Positions 18,827 through 28,198 of a stretch of 64,000 bases of DNA are shown in pieces. The translations under genes and the position numbers were made by a program. Source of the DNA: Bacteroidales bacterium F22 (lineage in GTDB: Bacteria; Bacteroidota; Bacteroidia; Bacteroidales; Bacteroidaceae); contig CP095414.1 of the NCBI GenBank assembly GCA_029541985.1, positions 496,001 through 560,000 of the forward strand, read 5' to 3'. Every line of letters starts with the position of its first letter. Position 1 is the stretch's first letter. A model generated the notes under the pieces. It was not told the DNA's origin and ran no database searches. It saw only the letters and a program-made list of their open reading frames with translations.

Positions 18827-19951
18827 ATGATTGACAAAAACCATTTTCTACTGTGCTTCTTCTTCCTAGCACTATCTGCCCTATCAATCTCTGCCCAGCA
18901 AACGACAGAGGAGAATAAAGACTACCTCAAACTCGGAGGCGCATTTAGATACACGTTTATGAGAAATAGCTGGGATTCGAACCAAAAGAAAAAAGGAGGA
19001 CAATTTATTTTTGACACGATGATACTTTCTGCCAAAGGAGAAGTTAGTGGAATTGAATTTGCCATCGAATCACGTTACTATGCCGAATCATCAGGTGGAT
19101 TTATGTTGCATAATGGATACGTAGGATTACCTTTAACCAAAGAGTTGAAATTGAAGATAGGAATGCCACGCACCCCATTTGGATTAATGCCCTACACAGG
19201 TCATAATTTCATGTTTAATATGCCCTATTACGTTGGATTTGAGGATGATGCAGATTTTGGTTTACTGCTAGAATACACTAAAGGAGACTGGGAAGCACAA
19301 TTTAATTTTGCTAAAAACTCAGAAGATGTATTCAGTGATAAAAACAGACGCTATGCCTATGATTTGAGTGGAGACAATGAAGAGACCAATCAATTGACAG
19401 GGCGTGTAGCCTATCATTTTGGAAAGAAGAAACAAAATGAAGTAGGATTGAGCTTACAAGGAGGACAAATATTCAACACGACAACCGAAAAGACAGGATA
19501 TAGATATGCCTTTGCACTACACGGTTCTTGGTTAATAAAGCAATGGGACATCAAAGCACAAACTATGATTTATCGATTTGGTGCTAAAGAATCGATAGAT
19601 AGAGACGTCATTACCATGGGAGCTTTTGGGGCAGACTACGATGTAGACACACGCGGATTGCTCCATTGTCTAAGTATTGGTTATCTCATACCAATCAATC
19701 ACCGACTACTCAACGACATAAAGATATACAATGACGTATCGATGCTTCAGAAAACGATAGCAGGTAGACACGACTCTTACATGAATTCTTTAGGTTGCCA
19801 GTTACACACAGGTCCCATCTATGTATTAGTTGATTTTGTCCTTGCTCAGAATCAACCTTGGATAGGTACCGATTATCAAAGTGCACTTTCCACCGGAAAT
19901 CAAAAAGGATGGAACAATCGGTTCAATATAAATTTAGGTATCTACTTTTGA
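18827..19951 (+). CDS. Outer membrane porin, phosphate-selective-porin-like (OprO/OprP type)
   Basis: This 374-residue protein has a signal peptide (about 1-23, ending SISAQ). Then come beta-strand repeats typical of 16-strand porins: LGGAFRYTFMRNSW, ELKLKIGMPRTPFGLMPYTGH (in part), GRVAYHFGKK, and a final NINLGIYF strand ending in Phe. The segment KIGMPRTPFG resembles the conserved KxGxxxxPFG of OprP-type porins. The permeant is not predictable. It follows rlmH closely, but the functions are unrelated, so co-transcription may be incidental. Confidence 0.75.
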   Translation: MIDKNHFLLCFFFLALSALSISAQQTTEENKDYLKLGGAFRYTFMRNSWDSNQKKKGGQFIFDTMILSAKGEVSGIEFAIESRYYAESSGGFMLHNGYVGLPLTKELKLKIGMPRTPFGLMPYTGHNFMFNMPYYVGFEDDADFGLLLEYTKGDWEAQFNFAKNSEDVFSDKNRRYAYDLSGDNEETNQLTGRVAYHFGKKKQNEVGLSLQGGQIFNTTTEKTGYRYAFALHGSWLIKQWDIKAQTMIYRFGAKESIDRDVITMGAFGADYDVDTRGLLHCLSIGYLIPINHRLLNDIKIYNDVSMLQKTIAGRHDSYMNSLGCQLHTGPIYVLVDFVLAQNQPWIGTDYQSALSTGNQKGWNNRFNINLGIYF

Positions 19952-20041
19952 TCCATTCTAGTTAAAACAAGTATAGCAAGTGTAGCTATGACTAAAGGGA
20001 AGTTAAATAATCGACAAAATAATCCTTTTATTCTGTTCCAG

Positions 20042-20072
20042 TTTGCGCATTACAAAAAATACCTTACATTTG
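20042..20072 (+). promoter_or_regulatory. Two-box promoter for a candidate small RNA
   Basis: TTTG (20042-20045) lies 19 bp from a perfect TACATTTG (20065-20072). This is among the best Bacteroidetes promoter matches in the window, yet no plus-strand protein gene follows. Confidence 0.65.
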
Positions 20073-20078
20073 TACTGT

Positions 20079-20143
20079 GTTTTTCATGGTATTAGATTTA
20101 AGGTTATAAGAAAGATTGGTTGTCGTGATGACAACCTCTTTTT
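20079..20143 (+). ncRNA. Candidate small RNA of about 65 nt
   Basis: Predicted start is 6-7 bp after the -7 box. The 3' end is a GGTTGTC/GACAACC hairpin (20118-20124 with 20130-20136, loop GTGAT) followed by a T-rich run (TCTTTTTTT). Promoter and terminator are only about 45 bp apart and no open reading frame lies between them. Boundaries are inferred; I match no known RNA family. Confidence 0.5.
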
Positions 20144-20202
20144 TTATGCTGTTCCTTTTTATATCAATTTATAGTTATAAAAAGAGAATAGTATTATAAA
20201 AT

Positions 20203-20230
20203 AAGGTGCTAGTGATAGTACCTTTTTTTT
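20203..20230. terminator. Terminator hairpin, probably serving the AbgT-family gene and rightward transcripts
   Basis: A 9-bp stem (20203-20211 with 20216-20224, loop GTGA) has eight Ts on the plus side and an AT-rich run on the minus side. It lies 45 bp beyond the stop of the leftward transporter gene. Confidence 0.65.
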
Positions 20231-20274
20231 GTGCTTACATTAGACATCATATCATACGGGTAATAAACAGTGAA

Positions 20275-21753
20275 TTACATACAAATAACCCATACCCCCA
20301 ACATCAACAACCAGACAGCAAGTATAGCCAAGATATATCTCCATAGATAGTTAATGATATGGATAGTCGTTATTGTCGGTTGATACTGACGGACTAACAC
20401 GATGACCAAAGGCAAATAATAGAAGAAAGGAGTAATTCCATTAGTAGCACTATCTCCTATCCTATATGCACACTGAACAAGAGCAGGGTCTAATCCCCTA
20501 TTAGCAAAATAAGGAATAAAGATATAAGCCATTAGAGCCCATTTAACAGAAGCAGAACCCATCAAAAGATTTATGATTGCAACATATAAGACAAACATAA
20601 ATAAAGTCGGAATTGTTCCCAGTTTAAACCCCTCTATCCAATCAGCACTAGACACGGTTAAATATTCACCAAGCTGCGTATAAGTCATCACAGCAATCAT
20701 CATAGAAGCAAAAAAGATAAGCACTACATATTGGCTAATCAACTGTCCATAATACCCCATTCCTTGAAGTATATCCCTATCATTATGATAATGCCCCACT
20801 GTAAACCCATACACGATACCACAGAGTCCCAAGCCGAAAATGATTAAAAACAAAGCGCTTTGAATTAAAGGGGATCGCAAGATACTACCATCAACACCGC
20901 GCAAGAAACCATTAGGTAAGAAAGTAGCCAGACACAAAACAAAAATATACAGTGCAGCAACAACTCCAGTTATCCGAAGAGCTCTTGACTCATAAGTTGC
21001 TAAAGATGCGCTACCCTTTTCAGAATTAGACAACATATCTCCTTGCGAAGGTAAAGTAATAGAGCCCAATTTATTCCTCGTAGTACATTGAGGGATTAGG
21101 TACTTAACGGTAGTGATATAAATAACTACAGTCAATACAGGAACCGATACGGCCATAAAAAAATAATTAGACAAAGGAGTCACCGTATAAGATATGATAT
21201 TAGCTTGTGCGAGTGCTTGCATCGTAGTATTTGCAAGTATTGGATCCATGGTAGCTAACATTATGTTAGCACTATAGGCACAAGCCAAACTCACATAACT
21301 AGTAATTACTCCAGCTATAGGAGGTAGTTTAACGGTGTGAAACATTTTAGCAGATATAGGAAGTAAGAAAATATAACCAACATCTCCTATGATATTGGCC
21401 AGCATGCCAGCCACAATCACACATATTATTACAAGTGAACGGTTAGGATTTTTGCCCAATAACTTTCTAAACAAAGCATCAACAAAGCCGCTATGCATTG
21501 TGATGCCAAGTCCAAGCAAACCAATAAGCACTAATCCCAAAGGTCTAAAACTAGAGAAATTGACAAATACATTGCGCAACATCCATCGAGCACCTTCAGC
21601 ACTGAGCATACTTTGCACTATGATGTCACTTCCATCATGTGGATTGATAGCGCTAGCCCCATAACTATTTGCTATCCACGATAGAATCGCTATGACAAAA
21701 CTCAAGCTAAAAAATAGCGTAGCCGGATGTCTTAATCTTGTTCTTATCTTCAT
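20275..21753 (-). CDS. AbgT-family transporter (p-aminobenzoyl-glutamate/MtrF type)
   Basis: This 492-residue membrane protein has about 11-13 hydrophobic segments. It opens with RHPATLFFSLSFVIAILSW, near the usual AbgT start, and contains the helix-rich segments GLLGLGITMHSGFVDAL, DVGYIFLLPISAKMFHTV and DPALVQCAYRIGDSATNGITP (about residues 425-445), the last resembling the conserved C-terminal motif. The family imports p-aminobenzoyl-glutamate (a folate breakdown product) or exports sulfonamides. It is last of a minus-strand run behind a response regulator (11-bp gap), so its expression may be tied to that signalling pair; this is inference. Confidence 0.88.
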   Translation of the reverse strand: MKIRTRLRHPATLFFSLSFVIAILSWIANSYGASAINPHDGSDIIVQSMLSAEGARWMLRNVFVNFSSFRPLGLVLIGLLGLGITMHSGFVDALFRKLLGKNPNRSLVIICVIVAGMLANIIGDVGYIFLLPISAKMFHTVKLPPIAGVITSYVSLACAYSANIMLATMDPILANTTMQALAQANIISYTVTPLSNYFFMAVSVPVLTVVIYITTVKYLIPQCTTRNKLGSITLPSQGDMLSNSEKGSASLATYESRALRITGVVAALYIFVLCLATFLPNGFLRGVDGSILRSPLIQSALFLIIFGLGLCGIVYGFTVGHYHNDRDILQGMGYYGQLISQYVVLIFFASMMIAVMTYTQLGEYLTVSSADWIEGFKLGTIPTLFMFVLYVAIINLLMGSASVKWALMAYIFIPYFANRGLDPALVQCAYRIGDSATNGITPFFYYLPLVIVLVRQYQPTITTIHIINYLWRYILAILAVWLLMLGVWVICM

Positions 21754-21764
21754 CTATTCATTAT

Positions 21765-22508
21765 TTATTCTTCATCTTCTTCTAAGTTATCAATATCAAT
21801 TATTCGGAGTTCGAGCGCACGTACTGCTAAGCGAGTAGCATTGACACCGGTGCGTTCATTTTCATCAAACAAACGCCCAATCAATTCGTTTTGTCTCTTT
21901 TCAAGAGATTTCACCCCAAAAGGCATGGCACGTAAATGCGAAATTTGTTCCTTAGTATAACCCAAAGCAAGATGTCGAAGAAAACGCTCATCATATTCAT
22001 CAATATCCAAAGTAATAATAGCTTCCTGACGTCGCTTTTCTATAGCTACAGTAGATTTGAAACGCTCTAGAATTTTCTCCATAATTGGTTCATTGAATAC
22101 CCATTTTTTACCAGACAAAGCAGCCAACAAATCATTCTTAGTAAGGAGTTCTCCTGACTTAAGTACGATACCTATGGCACCAGCATCTAGAACCTCTACC
22201 CACAATTGCTCATTCAATACCTCCCCAGTAAAGATAAGCACCTTTAAGTCGGGATATTGGCTAGTCAATTGTGCACAAATCGTCACTCCAATAGTTGTGG
22301 ATCCACCAAGTCCTAAATCGAGAAGAACCATATCAGGGACTTCCACTTCCATCAGCGACCACAATTCTTGTTCATTCTGAGCTGTTCCTAACACAGTCAC
22401 TTCAGGTATTTCCAAGCGAAATATTTCTAAAGTTCCCTTCAGTTCAAGTCTCATATCTTCCACGATGATTACTCGTGGGTTTTTAGGCAGTTCATTCATA
22501 TATAGCAC
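21765..22508 (-). CDS. Response regulator with atypical output domain
   Basis: This 247-residue protein has a receiver domain (about 12-135) with acidic pair Glu17/Asp18, phospho-acceptor Asp64 (VLLDLGLGG) and a late Lys (VLKSGE). The output region (about 160-235: FLRHLALGYTKEQISHLRAMPFGVKSLEKRQ, in part) resembles a LuxR-type helix-turn-helix in layout (LALGYTKEQIS) but is divergent. Start could be Met4 (MNELPKN). It lies 22 bp after the large sensor gene and is its likely partner. Confidence 0.82.
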   Translation of the reverse strand: MLYMNELPKNPRVIIVEDMRLELKGTLEIFRLEIPEVTVLGTAQNEQELWSLMEVEVPDMVLLDLGLGGSTTIGVTICAQLTSQYPDLKVLIFTGEVLNEQLWVEVLDAGAIGIVLKSGELLTKNDLLAALSGKKWVFNEPIMEKILERFKSTVAIEKRRQEAIITLDIDEYDERFLRHLALGYTKEQISHLRAMPFGVKSLEKRQNELIGRLFDENERTGVNATRLAVRALELRIIDIDNLEEDEE

Positions 22509-22530
22509 ATTCTTTTAATCATTAAAAAAC

Positions 22531-25500
22531 TTATACTTTACCTCGAGGTATAGCAAAACGGATAATTGTTTTATCGGTCGATTCACAACGTAAAAAGCAA
22601 CCTCTCAGTCCTGCAAATTGGTCAATATCCCTAATTATCTGTTTAGCAATCAACAGATGTAAATGACCAAACTGTGGATTAAACAGAATCCTTGTTTCTT
22701 CAGCAGACAACTCCACACCATAATGCATCTCAAAATAAACGAAACCAGATTTCTTATTATCTGTAGTCACCACCATTTTCTCGAAGAGTGGTAACCCTTG
22801 CATTAAAGACTCTATAAGATGTTCAATCAGCACTCTATCACAGCGAACAGAACAATCAGAATCTGGATGTTCCCACTTCGGAGTAGGCAATTTAAGCCGA
22901 TTACTAATCATTTTAGCTCTCTCTATTAGCGATTTGAGTTCTATTTGCTGACGCTTAAAAGTCATTTGTTTGACAGCCTCATTTGCTCGATTAGACAAAG
23001 GAACAAATACATCAAAATAATGGTCATAAAGTTCTATCAAAGCTAACAGATGTTCATGACTTCCTTCTTTTGATTTAGTAATCAGTTGAAGCATCCTAGT
23101 AGGATAATACAATGTTTCATGCTTAAATACTGACAACGTATTATCAAGCAGCATGTTTTGTACATGCAATATATGTGCTTCCCATTCCATACGTTCCATT
23201 TCATCACTAGCAAACTCAATATCTCGTTGACGAATGATACGTTGTTCTTCGACAGTGCGGTACAACTGACCGATGTAGCTAGCAAGTAAACGAAGTAGCT
23301 GGTCTTGTTCTTCAGAGAAATCATTACTCACTAGATGAAGAGCCAATGCCATATCATCGTTGATGGGTGCAGCACGTAGATACATATCTTCATCATCAAT
23401 ATCAGAGATAGAATCAAATGTCACTTGGTGAATATTAAACAAATGGTCAAAGGCTGGAAAAACATGTGCAGCCATTTCCTCATATGCAAATACGGGTGCA
23501 CTCATTGCCAACTTGGCCAAGTCGCGATGAATCTCAAGAACCAATTCTAGATTTTGCTGAGTTTTACGACGTGGAAATAAGTAAATGACATAATAGCCAA
23601 TTACGATCGCAAAGAGAACTAAGATACACAGTGTGATACCAACAGTACGGTTCATCGTACTCGTTTCGAGCCTAACACAATAATTCTCCAACGACTGGTC
23701 ACTACTAACTAAACGATAGAGATTAGCATACACATAATTATTATACTGATACGCCTTAAATTGTTTCAAAGCCAGAAACGAAATAGCCGCTTCGTTACGA
23801 ATATCCAATATGATATAATAATCTGTAGCCAATCCATTATTCCACCAAGTGATTTCAGCAGATTCATTAGTCATCTCCAGACTAAGTAAAGGTAAAGCAT
23901 CCATCACTTCAGAAGAATCAGTCTGTTGGATCATATCCTTATTCAACCAAGAGATAGCCTTTCTGCTATGAATCAAAGCATGTTCAAACTCCCCTGCAAT
24001 GTTATCATAATATGCCGAATCAGCTTCCAATGACGCTTTCATGAGTAATGTCAAGGAATCACCAACTAGTTGAGAATCTGCAAGTATGTTCGCATGACTC
24101 TTTTGAATAGTCCCAGCAAATATCCCCATAAGCAAGACAACAAAGACCGTTAAAGATTTGCCAAGCATCTCTTTGATCAAACTAGTCTTAGCACCTTTAC
24201 GATTAGGAGTATCCTTTGCTACACGAGGTAAACGGAAAAAGGCTTTCGTCCCCTCTCCTTCTTTACTCTCGATATCGAAAAGGCACACAGAAAACAACGG
24301 ACTAGTCTTGCGATACTTATCGATGATACCATAACTATTAGACAAGCCAAAACCATTACTCTTATTATTAGCTTTTACTTCTTCCAAAATAGAAGCAGCA
24401 ATACCAGTCCCCGTATCTTCTACAGAAATCTCTACATAAGTGTCTTTCTCTATGGCCTTAATCTCAACAGAATCACCCTCAGCAGTATATTTACGTGCAT
24501 TATCCACAAGGGTATTAATCATAAACAGCGTAAGCCCTCTATCTGCTTTGACTACCGCATCGGTAGGAATCACACGAAAATGACGATTAGACAATTCAAA
24601 AGTACGCCTACGTTGCTCTTGGATAGCAAACAACTCTTGTAAATTGAATTTACTAATTTCCAAATTCACCTTTCCCTTCTTTATCTTAATACTTTCAGAG
24701 AGAACCTCATTTTGTATGATAATGTCTTGAAGTTGTTCCTGGGCAAAGTCCAACACATTCGACAATACCTCAGGGGATTGATCAGCCTTAATAGCATTGA
24801 AATCATAACGTAGATGCTCGACAACAGAACGGACACTATTGAGAATAGACAGACTCGTCTTCTTAATATTATTCATTCGCTTCCGTTGCGCGATCTGATT
24901 TTCAAGTACATACTGTTGCTTATCCAACATCAACCGTGCATCAGATAACTCCTGCAATCCCTGGTTATTTAAATAACTACAGTGAATAAAATCATCCATG
25001 ATACGATTCATCTTCTGCAATTCTTTTGTCGCTTTATGCTTCTTATATACGAGACACAACTGTTCTCGTAATGCATCATGCTGTACAGCCATAGTCTCAT
25101 AAACCAAGTGCTTCCAAGTAGCCTCATCAGCAATTAGTGTTTCATCATCTCTTTTTACATCTTGAAATGTAAGTCCAGTGATTTGTCGGCAAATATCCAA
25201 CAACAATGCACGCACTTTATGCATACGGCGTGCACGCTTATGACTGTGATTATTGAACCAGAATACTAGGAGAACCAATAAAATGATGCTAACAAATAAA
25301 GTAAACAAGATCCAATTCGTCATCTTAGCAATGGTTTCAATATGGTCTTTTCGGGCTAACAGTTCTCGGTTTTGACGTGTAGACTCTAAGATATCAAGAA
25401 AAGCATTGCGATGAATATCACTCAATTCTTTATTGTCCAACCCAGAATAACTCATGCTAAGTTGTTCTTGAATAGCTGCCATTATAGGGATACTGCTACC

Positions 25501-26409
25501 ACGATCTCCAAGAATGGATACAGCATGTTGCAAATCAGCAATGGCTAACTTGTAACGCTTCTGTTGATTAGCAATGCGACCTTGAGTCAACAAGCCTAGA
25601 GCTTCGTTATACAATTGATTAGTCTCTGCATATAATTGAGTGGCCCGATGCGCTATATATAGAGGCCTGATGCTATCCATCGGTAAACTAAGCAAGTCAT
25701 TATTCCGAGCTCTTTGTAACAGTTTAAATTGCTCTGGTGCTTCGATAGCCTCTGCTAACCCCAACAGTGCATCAGCCATTATCGGCACTAATTTTTTGTT
25801 TCGAGCGATTTGATAAACCTGCAGCAAATGATCAACCTGCTCCAAGTAAAACAAATCTTCTGGTTTCTGTTTCAGTAATAATCTACTTTGAATAGCATAA
25901 GCCCTCATCTGATATGGAGACGACTCACCTGGGAGCAAAGGACGCTGCAAACTTTCTACTTTATCCAAGGATGCATGCATTTCCTGATACATTGACTGTC
26001 CCTCTTCATATTGAGCAAGCACAAGATAATAACGATCCAAAGCATTCGATACACGCAATTGATCAGCGGAAGAGATGAAGCTTGTACGTTCTTCCAATAT
26101 ACGTTTGATACGTTTCTCCGCTTGAATACGATAAGTGTAATAATTTTGGTTTGCACCACTCAACTGATAAATATGCATGTGACCGACATCAGCAATCAAC
26201 TGTTCCAATTGACTTTGAGTCTCAGCATAGATAGAATCGTAAGTAACCAAAGCCTCATCCCAGTGATAGCCCTGAGTCAATCGCTCTGCACGTTCATTGA
26301 TACTCCGAGCATCTGAATCACTTGTCTCAAAATAAATGGCCTTATAACCGTAAAAGAAACATAAAGTCCCTACACATAATAAAATGATTATTGAGTGTAG
26401 GGATTTCAT
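22531..26409 (-). CDS. Large two-part sensor kinase-like protein (DUF5112/DUF5113 type)
   Basis: About 1,292 residues from the chosen start MKSLHSIII (an in-frame ATG seven codons further upstream also exists). The N-terminal part has a signal/anchor, a TPR-like helical periplasmic region to about 360 and a membrane helix (about 370-392). A cytosolic HATPase then follows with N-box NTLVDNARKY (about 630-640), DTGTGI and GFGLS. There is no clear HisKA phospho-acceptor box. A second hydrophobic segment (about 755-775), a short periplasmic loop and a third membrane helix (about 930-950) follow. The C-terminal cytosolic part again looks kinase-like but lacks clear ATP motifs. It appears to be two sensors fused in tandem. 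It lies between the DUF4301 gene and the response regulator gene. Confidence 0.8.
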   Translation of the reverse strand: MKSLHSIIILLCVGTLCFFYGYKAIYFETSDSDARSINERAERLTQGYHWDEALVTYDSIYAETQSQLEQLIADVGHMHIYQLSGANQNYYTYRIQAEKRIKRILEERTSFISSADQLRVSNALDRYYLVLAQYEEGQSMYQEMHASLDKVESLQRPLLPGESSPYQMRAYAIQSRLLLKQKPEDLFYLEQVDHLLQVYQIARNKKLVPIMADALLGLAEAIEAPEQFKLLQRARNNDLLSLPMDSIRPLYIAHRATQLYAETNQLYNEALGLLTQGRIANQQKRYKLAIADLQHAVSILGDRGSSIPIMAAIQEQLSMSYSGLDNKELSDIHRNAFLDILESTRQNRELLARKDHIETIAKMTNWILFTLFVSIILLVLLVFWFNNHSHKRARRMHKVRALLLDICRQITGLTFQDVKRDDETLIADEATWKHLVYETMAVQHDALREQLCLVYKKHKATKELQKMNRIMDDFIHCSYLNNQGLQELSDARLMLDKQQYVLENQIAQRKRMNNIKKTSLSILNSVRSVVEHLRYDFNAIKADQSPEVLSNVLDFAQEQLQDIIIQNEVLSESIKIKKGKVNLEISKFNLQELFAIQEQRRRTFELSNRHFRVIPTDAVVKADRGLTLFMINTLVDNARKYTAEGDSVEIKAIEKDTYVEISVEDTGTGIAASILEEVKANNKSNGFGLSNSYGIIDKYRKTSPLFSVCLFDIESKEGEGTKAFFRLPRVAKDTPNRKGAKTSLIKEMLGKSLTVFVVLLMGIFAGTIQKSHANILADSQLVGDSLTLLMKASLEADSAYYDNIAGEFEHALIHSRKAISWLNKDMIQQTDSSEVMDALPLLSLEMTNESAEITWWNNGLATDYYIILDIRNEAAISFLALKQFKAYQYNNYVYANLYRLVSSDQSLENYCVRLETSTMNRTVGITLCILVLFAIVIGYYVIYLFPRRKTQQNLELVLEIHRDLAKLAMSAPVFAYEEMAAHVFPAFDHLFNIHQVTFDSISDIDDEDMYLRAAPINDDMALALHLVSNDFSEEQDQLLRLLASYIGQLYRTVEEQRIIRQRDIEFASDEMERMEWEAHILHVQNMLLDNTLSVFKHETLYYPTRMLQLITKSKEGSHEHLLALIELYDHYFDVFVPLSNRANEAVKQMTFKRQQIELKSLIERAKMISNRLKLPTPKWEHPDSDCSVRCDRVLIEHLIESLMQGLPLFEKMVVTTDNKKSGFVYFEMHYGVELSAEETRILFNPQFGHLHLLIAKQIIRDIDQFAGLRGCFLRCESTDKTIIRFAIPRGKV

Positions 26410-26460
26410 AATAATAAGTTTTAGTATCAAACGAAATCATTCGATAATTTATATTTAATC

Positions 26461-27969
26461 TTACTGATGTTCTCTTCTTAAAAGGTCATTAACCGTTTTT
26501 ACAGGATTGAATGTATCTAGAGGCACTTCTACAAATAAAGTATTCCAATCACTCATAGCTCCATTCCAAAGGCCAGGCAATTCAAGAGCCTTCAAGTCAC
26601 GGCCACTTTTCGATTTATAAGAGATGAAACCAGTTGCAGGATCCACAAAGTGAGGTAAATCAAAAGGCTCACCCTTATAATCCTTAATAGCACAGACAAG
26701 GTCTACAGGATTGAAGTGTGTCCCTTGTTCAAACATCGCCTTCTTCTTCGCATCCGAAGTATCAATCTGTGAACTCTCAAGTATCTGACAAGACACAGAC
26801 CCATCAGGATTAACAGCCAAGAAAGGACCGCCTCCAGGTTCACCGACATTCTTAACCATACCGCATACACGCATAGGACGATTCAATTTCCTTAGAAGAT
26901 ATGATTTCAAATTCTCATCAGAAGCACCACGCTTGCAACACAATTCATTTTCTACAAACAATAGAATTTCATCCAATTCCTCAGTCGAACAATCGTCAGC
27001 AACCAACTTTCTCAGATAATCAAACACACGTCGTTGGAGTTTCACAAGCACTCCTCCGATTAATTTCTTATAAGTAACCGTCTCTTTCTTTAAGGAATCA
27101 GGTACTACATTATCTATATTCTTCACAAATACGACATCAGCCTTTATCTCATTCAGATTCTGTATCAAAGCACCATGTCCACCTGGTCTAAATAATAAAG
27201 AATTATCATCGTTGCGAAATGGATGATTCTTCATATCCACAGCAATAGTATCAGTATTTGATTTCTGAACAGAGAAATCAATTTCATACTTCACATTAAA
27301 AAGTTTCTCATACTCAGATTTCTTATCAGCAATCAGCTCTTCGAAGAGCGCTCTATGCTCAGCAGAAACGGTAAAATGCAAACAAACTTTTCCTTCACCA
27401 TCAGCAGCATATAAAGCCCCTTCCACAAGATGTTCCTCGACAGGTGTACGCACAGTATCTACATATTGGTGAAACTGTAATAAGCCTTTAGGTAAAGCCC
27501 CATAATTTAACCCATTCTCACTGAGAAGACATTTAACCACCAATTTATAGTTTCCATCGTTGACCAAATCTTCCACCCCTTCTCCGGCATAAACTTCACA
27601 AGCATCATTAAGTGCATCGAAGAAAGCAAAAGAATTAATTTGATTGAAAAACTGTTTTTCAAAGTCAGTAGTAGGGACATCATAATCAGCAGCTAAGAAA
27701 GCAAACAAATTCTTAAACATTCTACTTGCAGCTCCCGATGCAGGAACAAATTTCACGATCCTGTGATTTTCTTTTTGATATGCTTCCCAAGCAGTAAGAT
27801 AATCAGCTTTTTCTTCATCATTGAGAGAAATCAGGCCATTACCTATAGAAGCAGCAGCTTTTATATCCAAAAAGGGAAACCCCAGCTCAAACGATTTTAT
27901 TTGTTTTTCTGCTTGTTCAGCAGTTATTCCTTTACTCTTTAGTAAATCTAAATCTTGTTGTGTAAACAT
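26461..27969 (-). CDS. DUF4301 family protein
   Basis: This 502-residue protein matches the DUF4301 pattern: opening MFTQQDLDLLKSKGITAEQA, FVPASGAASRMFKNLF (about 77-92), RPGGHGALIQNLN (about 262-274) and MVKNVGEPGGGPF (about 368-380). The Gly-rich PASGAASRM and GGHGAL motifs resemble nucleotide/sugar-phosphate-binding loops of nucleotidyltransferases. No biochemical role is known to me. It is the first gene of the leftward run with the sensor, regulator and transporter (51 bp to the next start). A -7-like box on the minus strand at 27997-28004 (TAAATTTG) is a likely promoter. Confidence 0.85.
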   Translation of the reverse strand: MFTQQDLDLLKSKGITAEQAEKQIKSFELGFPFLDIKAAASIGNGLISLNDEEKADYLTAWEAYQKENHRIVKFVPASGAASRMFKNLFAFLAADYDVPTTDFEKQFFNQINSFAFFDALNDACEVYAGEGVEDLVNDGNYKLVVKCLLSENGLNYGALPKGLLQFHQYVDTVRTPVEEHLVEGALYAADGEGKVCLHFTVSAEHRALFEELIADKKSEYEKLFNVKYEIDFSVQKSNTDTIAVDMKNHPFRNDDNSLLFRPGGHGALIQNLNEIKADVVFVKNIDNVVPDSLKKETVTYKKLIGGVLVKLQRRVFDYLRKLVADDCSTEELDEILLFVENELCCKRGASDENLKSYLLRKLNRPMRVCGMVKNVGEPGGGPFLAVNPDGSVSCQILESSQIDTSDAKKKAMFEQGTHFNPVDLVCAIKDYKGEPFDLPHFVDPATGFISYKSKSGRDLKALELPGLWNGAMSDWNTLFVEVPLDTFNPVKTVNDLLRREHQ

Positions 27970-27996
27970 ATATTCTTATTTCGTTAATCTGTCTGA

Positions 27997-28004
27997 CAAA
28001 TTTA
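27997..28004 (-). promoter_or_regulatory. Putative -7 box for the DUF4301-sensor-regulator-AbgT run
   Basis: The minus strand reads TAAATTTG, a perfect TAnnTTTG, 28 bp before the DUF4301 ATG. No matching -33 box at the usual spacing. Confidence 0.45.
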
Positions 28005-28026
28005 AAAAAACAATCTAACAATATAG

Positions 28027-28054
28027 ACATATTGCTAGAAAAAACGATAACTTA
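28027..28054. repeat. 28-bp dispersed repeat, copy 1
   Basis: It matches 30480-30507 at 26 of 28 positions (ACATATTG-NN-AGAAAAAACGATAACTTA, shown in parts). Copy 1 lies in the divergent region between DUF4301 and GH97. Confidence 0.6.
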
Positions 28055-28152
28055 TAATCGGTAGGGTAGCAAAATATCAATTTAGAGCTCTTTTTACAAT
28101 ACAATTCATTTATATTTTTTGTTAATTACTTCATTTCCTATTTACTATTGTC

Positions 28153-28160
28153 TATTTTTG
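28153..28160 (+). promoter_or_regulatory. Putative -7 box for the GH97 gene
   Basis: TATTTTTG fits TAnnTTTG and lies 38 bp before the ATG. No -33 box at the usual spacing. Confidence 0.4.
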
Positions 28161-28198
28161 TCCAGTTACTAACACAAACGACTATATAATTAGCAAAC

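Larger units (their letters stand above)
19952..20274. other. 323-bp intergenic region holding a candidate small RNA and two terminators
   Basis: No protein gene is seen. It contains a two-box promoter (20042-20072), a hairpin terminator (20118-20143) and a second hairpin (20203-20230). These are given as separate entries. Confidence 0.6.
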
